DNA from: JAWOJF01 sp046481785 | Lineage (GTDB): Bacteria; Bacteroidota; Ignavibacteria; Ignavibacteriales; Ignavibacteriaceae | Direction of reading: 5' to 3' | Assembly: GCA_046481785.1 (NCBI GenBank) | Contig: JAWOJF010000068.1 | Coordinates: 1 to 16,257, forward strand | DNA: 16,257 nucleotides | Shown here: positions 7,433-13,930 of the stretch, in pieces | How the letters are laid out: each line of letters begins with the position of its first letter | Numbering within the stretch: position 1 is the stretch's first letter | Made by a program: the position numbers and the translations under genes | Notes under the pieces: generated by a model | What the model saw: the letters and a program-made list of their open reading frames with translations, nothing else | Database searches by the model: none | Told to the model about the DNA's origin: nothing

Positions 7433-8770
7433 TTAATTTTTCCCCATAGGCGTATCAAGACCGTGAGCATGGGGTCCGTTCTCAGTTTTCCATAACATAA
7501 AAGAAAAGAATAAACCTAATGAAGCAAGCGCGGTAAAAATCCACATGCCGGGGGTGTATCCGCCGGGATTTTCCGGGCCGGCCATAAAAGCATCATTTGT
7601 AAAACCAATAAGCCATGGTATTGCCGCCATACCTATCTGCTGGCATAAAGTCATAAGAGAATAACCCGATCCCAGGCGCCTTTGCTCAACAATATATGCC
7701 ACTGAAGGCCACATTACAGCAGGAATAAGAGAGAACGAAATGCCCAGCAGAACCATTACAATTAATAAAGTAAGGGGTATATTACCGCTGCCTATATACG
7801 GAATAGTAACTGAAATTAATTCCCCCGGAGGCAGGTAAGTAACTACAAGAAAAAGAGGAAACAAAATAATTGTTCCAACTATCATAAAAAGTGAACGCTT
7901 TCCAACCTTATCAACCCACAACCCAAATAATGGAGTTGCAATCATTGCAGACAGGGGCAGAAGGCTGTTCAGGATACCTGCAGCATCTCTCTCTAATCCA
8001 TGTGCCTGCTGGAAGTAATAAATGGCAAATGCACGGAACGGAAATACCGTTGAATAAAAAACAACACACAGTGCCACAATATACCAGTACGACCTGCTGA
8101 ATGAATATAAACCTTTTAGCTCAAGCTTTTCAGTTTCACCTGCTTCACCCAAATCATACTTTGCCTCTGCACGGTTTTCCATAAACCAGTAAAGCATAGC
8201 GCCTGCAACTGAAACACCGGCAATGGCAGTAGCTACCCAGAGCGGGTCCTGCCAGTTATCATAAAAACTGCGGCCCCATCCGGGTGATGTATCAGCGGCC
8301 CATGAACCAAGCCGGGCTATTGTTAAATTTATACCGAATGCCATGCTTAACAGTTTGCCTTTAAACCATTTTGCCAGAGCAGTTGTAACCGCAACAATTA
8401 ATGGTTCGGCGCCTATTCCCAGAACAAATCTGCCTATTGCCATTATATAAAAATCAGGAGAAAAGGCAGTAAGGAATGCGGCAAACAGGCAAATTACCGA
8501 AAAAAGCATAATTGATTTTTTTGTACCGAATTTATCAATTACGTATCCGCCTATTAATAATACAATTACTGCTGCAATGCTGTAAACTGTATAAAGAAGA
8601 CCTAACTGCTGATCAGTATAATTAAGCTGGGATGAAAGCAGATCGAATACCGGTGCAATACTATCATACACATAGTAATTGCCGAACATTGCAAGACTTA
8701 TAAAAATAAGAACCATCCACCTGTATAGGGCGGATGGTTCTTTTCGAATTTCCTGGTATTTAGATTCCAT
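7433..8770 (-). CDS. MFS transporter, MFSD1-like (possible dipeptide carrier)
   Basis: A 445-residue inner-membrane protein with about twelve hydrophobic segments. The loop between helices 2 and 3 carries GGYVIDKFGTKK (residues 74-85), the major facilitator signature, and its weaker copy GLWVDKVGKR is in the second half. RFVLGIGAEPLIVA (114-127) followed by WFKGKLLSMAFGINLTIARLGS closely recalls eukaryotic MFSD1, a lysosomal dipeptide transporter. Substrate is therefore inferred, not shown. It follows the OPT gene by 40 bp on the same strand, which supports co-transcription and a shared peptide role. No clear Shine-Dalgarno sequence lies before the ATG; the leader is A/T rich. The C-terminus is short and hydrophilic with two His. 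Confidence 0.85.
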   Translation of the reverse strand: MESKYQEIRKEPSALYRWMVLIFISLAMFGNYYVYDSIAPVFDLLSSQLNYTDQQLGLLYTVYSIAAVIVLLIGGYVIDKFGTKKSIMLFSVICLFAAFLTAFSPDFYIMAIGRFVLGIGAEPLIVAVTTALAKWFKGKLLSMAFGINLTIARLGSWAADTSPGWGRSFYDNWQDPLWVATAIAGVSVAGAMLYWFMENRAEAKYDLGEAGETEKLELKGLYSFSRSYWYIVALCVVFYSTVFPFRAFAIYYFQQAHGLERDAAGILNSLLPLSAMIATPLFGLWVDKVGKRSLFMIVGTIILFPLFLVVTYLPPGELISVTIPYIGSGNIPLTLLIVMVLLGISFSLIPAVMWPSVAYIVEQRRLGSGYSLMTLCQQIGMAAIPWLIGFTNDAFMAGPENPGGYTPGMWIFTALASLGLFFSFMLWKTENGPHAHGLDTPMGKN

Positions 8771-8810
8771 AATAAAATTATTTAATTTTTTTTAATTCCT
8801 GATTTTCAGG

Positions 8811-10781
8811 TTAAACTTTCTCTTCTTTGCTCATAGCAAACCTGTAAAGAACAAATCCAAGAATGGCAAACAAAATAACAGAAATAATATCACCGCCTGC
8901 ACCTGCAGTTTCAGCAATGCCGGTATTTAATTTATCCATTATAGAGATATCATTTCCGGCTGCATCGGTACCTATTGGTGTACCAATTAAAATTGCTATA
9001 AGAATACCTGTTAAAGCTCCGCCAGCAATAAGCCCTGAGCTGAATAAAGCACCCGGCCCGATTTCTGAATCCTCTGTTTTGCCTTTCTTTCTTGAATCAA
9101 CAAACCACTTAACAAGGCCGCCTATAAAAATAGGACTTGTGGTAGAAAGAGGAAGATAAGCACCAACTGCAAAAGGAAGCGAACGTACGCCGCTCAGTTC
9201 CATAACAGCGGCAATACCCATACCGGCTATAACAAGTCCCCATGGCAGGTTTTGGCTTAACAGACCTTTAATAACAGTAGCCATTAATGTTGCCTGAGGA
9301 GCAGGTAAGGGTTTTGGGTGAGCCTCGGTTATTACACCAATTCCAAGCGTTTTTTCTAACAGAATAAGTGTAAAACCAATTACTACTACTGATGCCAGAA
9401 CACCGATAATAAGTCCGAACTGCTGTTTAATTGGAGTAGCGCCTACTATATAACCGGTTTTAAGATCTTGTGAGGTAGCACCGGCATTTGCGGCAGCTAT
9501 ACATACTATAGAACCAACTACCAGTGCAATAGGCTGAAAAACATCTCCGGTCCAGCCAATACCGACAAAAATTAATGATGTAGCCATTAAGGTGGCAATA
9601 GTCATTCCTGAAATTGGATTGGATGATGAACCAATTATTCCTACAATCCTTGAAGAAACAGTAACAAAAAAGAATCCGAAGATCACAATCATTACTGCTG
9701 ATAATAAGTTGGTAGGAATAGAAGGGATTACTGCCATAAACAGCACCAGTAAAACACTTCCTATTATAACAAATACAAGAGGGATATCTTTTTCTGTTCT
9801 AAGTTTTACAATTTTTTTATTTCCTCTGCTCTCTTTAAGGTCTGCAAAAGAATCCTTAAAAGCATTAATGATTGTCGGAAATGATTTAATCAGGGTAATT
9901 ATACCACCGAAAGTAACAGCTCCGGCTCCAATATATCTTATATAGCTGTTCCATATTTCTGAGGGACTCATTTCCGAAATCAGCTTGGTGCCGGGAGCAA
10001 ATACAACTGTTAAATTATCTCCCAGCAGCGTTATAAGAGGAATTAAAACCAGCCAGGATAAAACACCTCCCGCAACCATTATTCCAGCTATTTTAGGACC
10101 AATAATATAACCGACACCAAGAAGTTCAGGAGTTATTTCTGCATTTATTGTACCGTTTGGTAAGGCAGACCTTCTCTCAAAAACATATTGGGGTACGTCC
10201 TTCCATAAGCCTAAAATGGACATAAAGAATTTATAAGCAAAAGCAATACCTAAACCGTAATAAACCTTTTTTGCAAGATTTCCACCTTTTTCTCCTGCAA
10301 TCAAAACATCAGCACAGGCAGTACCTTCCGGATATGGTAATACACCATGTTCTTTCACAATTAATGATCTTCTTAAAGGGATCATAAAAAGAACACCAAG
10401 AATACCGCCGGCAAGAGCCAGTACGAATATCTGAAAGTATTCAAAATAAGCGCTGCCGCCGGGTAAAAACAATAACGCCGGTATTGTAAAAACTACTCCG
10501 GCTGCTACCGACTCACCGGCAGAGCCTATTGTTTGTACAATGTTGTTTTCGAGAATTGTTGATTTACCAATATACTTAAAAACTGAAATTGCCAGCACTG
10601 CAATGGGAATTGAAGCGCTAACTGTCAGCCCTACTTTTAAACCCAAATAAACGGTTGCGGCTCCAAAAAGTATTCCGAAGAAGGCGCCAAGTAAAATTGA
10701 TTTAAGGGTAAATTCCGCAACGTTTTCTGTAGGAGAGATGTAAGGTTTGAATGTTGAACTAGGAGTATTGTTTTCCGCCAT
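8811..10781 (-). CDS. OPT-family oligopeptide transporter
   Basis: A 656-residue inner-membrane protein, full length for the bacterial branch of the OPT family (TIGR00733-like), with about 14-16 hydrophobic segments. Diagnostic stretches are NNIVQTIGSAGES (residues 79-91), LPYPEGTACADVL (148-160), and in the second half GATSQDLKTGYIVGATP. The family couples uptake of oligopeptides, or in some members metal-chelate conjugates, to the ion gradient; the actual substrate here is unknown. The start is supported by TAGGAGC 7 bases upstream of the ATG. It is the first gene of a probable two-gene unit with the MFSD1-like transporter. A small inverted repeat (8798-8810, CCTGA/TCAGG) directly after its stop lacks a T run and probably does not stop transcription fully. 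Confidence 0.92.
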   Translation of the reverse strand: MAENNTPSSTFKPYISPTENVAEFTLKSILLGAFFGILFGAATVYLGLKVGLTVSASIPIAVLAISVFKYIGKSTILENNIVQTIGSAGESVAAGVVFTIPALLFLPGGSAYFEYFQIFVLALAGGILGVLFMIPLRRSLIVKEHGVLPYPEGTACADVLIAGEKGGNLAKKVYYGLGIAFAYKFFMSILGLWKDVPQYVFERRSALPNGTINAEITPELLGVGYIIGPKIAGIMVAGGVLSWLVLIPLITLLGDNLTVVFAPGTKLISEMSPSEIWNSYIRYIGAGAVTFGGIITLIKSFPTIINAFKDSFADLKESRGNKKIVKLRTEKDIPLVFVIIGSVLLVLFMAVIPSIPTNLLSAVMIVIFGFFFVTVSSRIVGIIGSSSNPISGMTIATLMATSLIFVGIGWTGDVFQPIALVVGSIVCIAAANAGATSQDLKTGYIVGATPIKQQFGLIIGVLASVVVIGFTLILLEKTLGIGVITEAHPKPLPAPQATLMATVIKGLLSQNLPWGLVIAGMGIAAVMELSGVRSLPFAVGAYLPLSTTSPIFIGGLVKWFVDSRKKGKTEDSEIGPGALFSSGLIAGGALTGILIAILIGTPIGTDAAGNDISIMDKLNTGIAETAGAGGDIISVILFAILGFVLYRFAMSKEEKV

Positions 10782-10788
10782 CAGAGAT

Positions 10789-10795
10789 GCTCCTA
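10789..10795 (-). promoter_or_regulatory. Ribosome binding site of the OPT gene
   Basis: On the minus strand the sequence reads TAGGAGC, then seven bases, then the ATG (10781-10779). It is one of the few clear Shine-Dalgarno sequences in the window and fixes the OPT start. Confidence 0.65.
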
Positions 10796-10867
10796 TATTA
10801 TGAAATGTAAAATTTTATAAAAATAACTTGGTGAATATTTGCATAAACTTGTTAAAAAACAACAAAG

Positions 10868-10948
10868 AATTACGAATAATTAGCGAATTACCGAATTCGT
10901 GAATTCGTCAATTCGTCAATTCGTCAATTCGCAAATTCGTCAATTCTT
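10868..10948. repeat. 8-bp tandem repeat (AATTCGTC), about nine units
   Basis: Units of 8 bp run without gaps from 10878 to 10948, with one further unit at 10868-10875 separated by two bases. Central units (10902-10925) are exact copies of AATTCGTC; outer units are degenerate (AATTAGCG, AATTACCG, AATTCGCA). The array touches the stop codon of the TIGR02757 gene (10949-10951) and lies upstream of the OPT gene, so it may fall in the OPT promoter region or in the 3' end of the neighbouring transcript. A predicted open frame here is repeat translation and not a gene. Confidence 0.9.
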
Positions 10949-11716
10949 TCAAAACTCGAGTTTTCTCATTCCTATGTGGCAGATTGCAAAATCGTATTTT
11001 ACAGGATCATTGGGGTCAAACCTGCGGAGGTTGTCTGTTATTTCTTCAGCCATTTTCCAGCTTACGTTATTTATGGAGGTTAGTTTTAGTTTTTTACAGA
11101 TCTTTGCTACATGAGTATCAACCGGTATTACAAGTTTATCCGGCGGAATTCCTTTCCATAATCCGAAATCAAGCTCGTCCTTACGTATCATCCATCTCAG
11201 GAAAAGATTCATCCGCTTGCATGCACTCCCCTTTTCAGGCAGCGAAAACATAAATTTAAATCCGTGGGTGTTTTCTTTTCCCGCTATATTTAAAAAATAT
11301 TTTGAGAATTCATTTATGCTGTTTTTTAAATTTTTATCTGCTTGGTTATAATGCTGCATAAAAATTTTTTCAAGAGAACCCTCCTGGTTATAAACTTTAC
11401 TTAGTATCTGAAAAAAGAGATTCACATCCTCCTCTGAATAAAAACGGTGTTTAATACCGGCAAGTTTTTTCTTTATTTGTGCGGAAGTTGAATTAGCTAT
11501 AAAGTTATAAGGTTTATTATCCCCTGCCGCCATAAGTCTGTTTAATGTATTTATTATCTGCTTTATATTACCATAAGCAAATATTGATGAAATAAATCCA
11601 ACAAGTTCAATTTCCCTCTTATCCGAAAAAAGATGAAGGAACTGGAGGGGGTCGGGAGATATCTGGAACTTATCAAAAGCTTTGTAGTGTAATTCAAGGC
11701 GCTGTTTCAGGTTCAT
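10949..11716 (-). CDS. TIGR02757/DUF2400 family protein
   Basis: A 255-residue cytoplasmic protein. The C-terminal half has the family's hallmark sequence: KRMNLFLRWMIRKDELDFGLWK, then IPVDTHVAKICKKLKL, and DPNDPVKYDFAICHIGM near the end. VDTHV resembles the Asp-bearing motif of HhH-GPD DNA glycosylases such as endonuclease III, so a distant relation to DNA-repair glycosylases is possible; function is not established for the family. No iron-sulfur Cys cluster is seen at the end. The length is normal for the family. It starts 68 bp from the divergent VWA gene, so promoters face away from each other in that gap, and its stop abuts the 8-bp tandem repeat. Confidence 0.88.
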   Translation of the reverse strand: MNLKQRLELHYKAFDKFQISPDPLQFLHLFSDKREIELVGFISSIFAYGNIKQIINTLNRLMAAGDNKPYNFIANSTSAQIKKKLAGIKHRFYSEEDVNLFFQILSKVYNQEGSLEKIFMQHYNQADKNLKNSINEFSKYFLNIAGKENTHGFKFMFSLPEKGSACKRMNLFLRWMIRKDELDFGLWKGIPPDKLVIPVDTHVAKICKKLKLTSINNVSWKMAEEITDNLRRFDPNDPVKYDFAICHIGMRKLEF

Positions 11717-11727
11717 TAAATTTTCCG

Positions 11728-11757
11728 TTGTTTTTAAGAAAGTTAAAACATACTTTG
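11728..11757 (+). promoter_or_regulatory. Putative Bacteroidota-type promoter of the VWA gene
   Basis: TTG (11728-11730), 20 bases, then TACTTTG (11751-11757) approximates the TTG/TAnnTTTG (-33/-7) promoter of Bacteroidota, one base short in the -7 box. It lies 27 bp before the chosen ATG at 11785. The TTG could be misread as an upstream start codon of the VWA gene. Confidence 0.4.
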
Positions 11758-11784
11758 AAAACGAACAAACATACGGGGTACAAT

Positions 11785-13626
11785 ATGCGTTACTCAGCCA
11801 TCCTGCTTGCCTTCTTTTTTATTTCACAATTAATCAATGCCCAAACCGGAAGCATATCCGGAACGGTAACTGATGCACAAAATGGCCAGGCATTAATAGG
11901 AGCAAATTTATTTATAGATAAAATCGGGCTGAATACGGCTACTGATCTAAAGGGTTATTTTAAAATAATGAATTTGCAGCCTGGAATATATAAATTAAGA
12001 ACAACACATATTGGCTACAAGGATTTTGTTATAGATAGTATAGTAGTTGAAGCTAATAAAAACACGGTTGCTGATTTTCAATTGTCCCCGAGAAAGATTT
12101 ATGTAGAAGATCTTACGGTAATCGGAGCACCTCAATTCGAGTCATTAATACAATCTCCCAAATCAAATGCAGGAATAATGGGAAGATACAACCCTAATTT
12201 TAATACAGAAGAATATGCTTATATAGAAGAAAGCGGCTTCCGCGATGTTGGCAAATCTCCCCTCTCAACTTTTTCTATTGATGTTGATGCAGCATCATAC
12301 AGCAATACCAGGAGATTCCTTATGGATGGAATACTTCCCCCCAAAGATGCAGTGAGGATAGAGGAATTTATTAATTATTTTGATTATGACTATGCCGCTC
12401 CTAAAGCAAATGATCCTTTTGCTGTAACACTGGAATACTCCCAATGCCCGTGGAATAATGATAATATGCTTGTTCATATAGGACTAAAAGGAAAAGAATT
12501 ACTTAAAGAAGAACGCTCTGCCAATAATTTAATATTTCTTCTTGATGTTTCAGGTTCAATGAATCAGCCGGACAAATTACCTTTATTAAAAAGAGCATTT
12601 AAAATGCTTGTGGAGCAGCTTGATAAAAAAGATAAAATATCAATTGTGGTTTATGCTGGTGCTGCAGGACTTGTTCTGCCTCCAACAAGCGGATCACAAA
12701 AAGATAAAATACTTTCTGCAATAGAAAACCTTGAAGCAGGCGGCAGTACTGCAGGCGGTGCAGGAATAATGCTGGCCTATAAAACTGCAAAAGAAAATTT
12801 CATTAAGAACGGGAACAACCGTGTTATCCTTGCTACTGATGGTGATTTTAATATCGGTATCTCAAATACATCTGAGCTGGTAAGGTACCTGGATGAACAG
12901 AAAAATCACGGAATATTCCTTACAATACTTGGGTTCGGGCAGGGAAATATTAAAGATTCAAGAATGGAAGAGTTGGCTGATAAAGGGAATGGCCACTATG
13001 CCTATATAGACAATATACTTGAAGCAAAAAAAGTACTTGTTGATGAAATTGGTGCTACATTATATACCATTGCCAAAGATGTTAAAATACAGGTGGAATT
13101 TAATCCGGCAAAAGTTAAATCTTACCGGTTAATAGGTTATGAAAACAGGATGTTAAATGCAGAGGATTTTGAAGATGATAAAAAAGATGCAGGTGAAATA
13201 GGAGCCGGCCATACTGTTACGGCATTATATGAAATTGTACTTTCTGATGGTGAGACAAATAACCCGGGTTTAAAGTACCAGGAATCAAATGTTACTCCGG
13301 AAGCTGAAAAATCAAATGAAGTATTGACTGTAAGTATCAGGTATAAAGATCCGGATAAAGATACAAGTAAACTTATTTCAAAAGTACTTATTAACAAACC
13401 TTCAGGCATACAGGATTTATCCGATAATTTTAAATTCTCTGCAGCAGTGGCAGAGTTTGGAATGTTGTTAAGAGATTCAGAGTATAAAGCCAATGCATCA
13501 TTTCCAAGCGCTAAAAGCCTTGCTGAATCTTCCAAAGGCACTGATAGAAATGGTTACCGTTCAGAATTTTTGAGGCTTGTAAGCCTGGCAGAGAATCTAA
13601 TGGATGTAAGCCATAAAGCAGATTAA
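11785..13626 (+). CDS. YfbK-like VWA-domain surface protein with N-terminal carboxypeptidase-regulatory domain
   Basis: A 613-residue protein when started at the ATG at 11785: this gives a clean signal peptide (MRYSAILLAFFFISQLINA, cut before Gln20) and a GGGG-containing site 5 bases upstream; a TTG start 57 bp earlier would add a hydrophilic stretch before the signal. Residues about 22-105 form a carboxypeptidase regulatory-like (Ig-fold) domain (GSISGTVTDAQNGQALIGAN). Residues about 155-240 match the vWF_A-associated domain (FSIDVDAASYSNTRRFL, CPWN). The VWA domain (about 246-430) has an intact metal-binding MIDAS: D254-S256-S258 (DVSGSM), T322 and D352 (ATDGD). Residues about 432-600 match the DUF3520 tail. 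Such proteins are periplasmic or surface-exposed in Bacteroidota; partner and role are unknown. No Cys for lipid attachment and no T9SS tail. Confidence 0.9.
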   Translation: MRYSAILLAFFFISQLINAQTGSISGTVTDAQNGQALIGANLFIDKIGLNTATDLKGYFKIMNLQPGIYKLRTTHIGYKDFVIDSIVVEANKNTVADFQLSPRKIYVEDLTVIGAPQFESLIQSPKSNAGIMGRYNPNFNTEEYAYIEESGFRDVGKSPLSTFSIDVDAASYSNTRRFLMDGILPPKDAVRIEEFINYFDYDYAAPKANDPFAVTLEYSQCPWNNDNMLVHIGLKGKELLKEERSANNLIFLLDVSGSMNQPDKLPLLKRAFKMLVEQLDKKDKISIVVYAGAAGLVLPPTSGSQKDKILSAIENLEAGGSTAGGAGIMLAYKTAKENFIKNGNNRVILATDGDFNIGISNTSELVRYLDEQKNHGIFLTILGFGQGNIKDSRMEELADKGNGHYAYIDNILEAKKVLVDEIGATLYTIAKDVKIQVEFNPAKVKSYRLIGYENRMLNAEDFEDDKKDAGEIGAGHTVTALYEIVLSDGETNNPGLKYQESNVTPEAEKSNEVLTVSIRYKDPDKDTSKLISKVLINKPSGIQDLSDNFKFSAAVAEFGMLLRDSEYKANASFPSAKSLAESSKGTDRNGYRSEFLRLVSLAENLMDVSHKAD

Positions 13627-13681
13627 ACTCATCCCTGAGTATGTACAAAAGTAAATGCAGCGAAATAACAACATTGTTTTC

Positions 13682-13714
13682 GCTCCATAGGAGTGAAACA
13701 TTAGTAGATAATAA
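13682..13714 (+). repeat. REP-like palindromic element, copy 1
   Basis: GCTCCATAGGAGTG starts a 33-bp unit whose core CTCC-ATA-GGAG is a short inverted repeat; it ends in ATAATAA. 24 of 33 positions equal copy 2 at 13735. Such GCTCC-GGAGC intergenic elements look like REP sequences; no transposase is nearby. Confidence 0.6.
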
Positions 13715-13734
13715 AAGGAAAGAACAATTTAAAA

Positions 13735-13767
13735 GCTCCAGAGGAGCGGCACTTCTTTACATAATAA
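13735..13767 (+). repeat. REP-like palindromic element, copy 2
   Basis: GCTCCAGAGGAGC is a perfect 5-bp-arm palindrome, followed by GGCACTTCTTTAC and the same ATAATAA end as copy 1. Copies begin 53 bp apart in direct orientation. The end runs into the hairpin that follows. Confidence 0.65.
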
Positions 13768-13797
13768 GATGACATCTTTTTGAAAAGATGTCATCTT
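13766..13797. terminator. Strong hairpin after the VWA gene, likely terminator
   Basis: A 15-bp perfect stem (13766-13780 with 13783-13797) with a 2-base loop. The stem core AAGATGACATCT and its complement AGATGTCATCTT equal those of the palindrome at 3476-3511, so they are copies of one element. It stands 140 bp after the VWA stop. Confidence 0.65.
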
Positions 13798-13848
13798 TAA
13801 TCCTCAAATTGTAAACCCCTTAATTATTATATCTTTCTTATATGTATA

Positions 13849-13865
13849 TGCCGCTCTCCGGAAGC
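13849..13865 (-). repeat. Degenerate inverted copy of the REP-like element
   Basis: Read on the minus strand this is GCTTCCGGAGAGCGGCA, which matches GCTCCAGAGGAGCGGCA of copy 2 after a one-base shift in the left arm, then continues TATACATA. Opposite orientation to copies 1 and 2. Confidence 0.45.
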
Positions 13866-13930
13866 TGATAACAAATATTTTTAATTAAAAATTAGACTAT
13901 TCTCTCCTTAATAATTATTTTTCATGTTCT

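Larger units (their letters stand above)
13627..13930. other. 304-bp non-coding region with REP-like repeats and a hairpin
   Basis: No credible gene is seen. It holds two direct copies of a ~33-bp GCTCC-GGAG element (13682-13714, 13735-13767), an adjoining strong hairpin (13766-13797), and a degenerate inverted copy of the element (13849-13865). The last ~65 bases before RecQ are A/T rich and should contain its promoter, but no clear -33/-7 pair or Shine-Dalgarno site stands out. Confidence 0.7.

Noticed and set aside
8798..8810. CCTGA-TTT-TCAGG hairpin as a terminator between OPT and MFS
   Set aside because: Five-base stem with no T run on the transcribed side; the 40-bp gap argues for co-transcription.
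9592..9945. Plus-strand open frame of 117 codons inside the OPT gene
   Set aside because: Antisense shadow; its hydrophobic pattern mirrors codons for membrane helices.
3807..10781. A single operon of five minus-strand genes
   Set aside because: Gaps of 86, 162 and 102 bp, one with a large hairpin, and unrelated surface genes in between; only OPT-MFS is well supported.
10868..10948. CRISPR array
   Set aside because: Units are 8 bp and contiguous with no spacers; no cas genes are present.
10899..11114. Plus-strand open frame of 71 codons starting NSSIRQFVNSQIRQF
   Set aside because: Its start is translated 8-bp tandem repeat and the rest is antisense to the TIGR02757 gene.
11728..11784. Upstream TTG start for the VWA gene
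   Set aside because: It would place 19 hydrophilic residues before an otherwise perfect signal peptide, and the TTG fits better as a promoter -33 element.
13137..13541. Minus-strand open frame of 134 codons inside the VWA gene
   Set aside because: Antisense shadow of a well-supported domain protein; no ribosome binding site or family resemblance.
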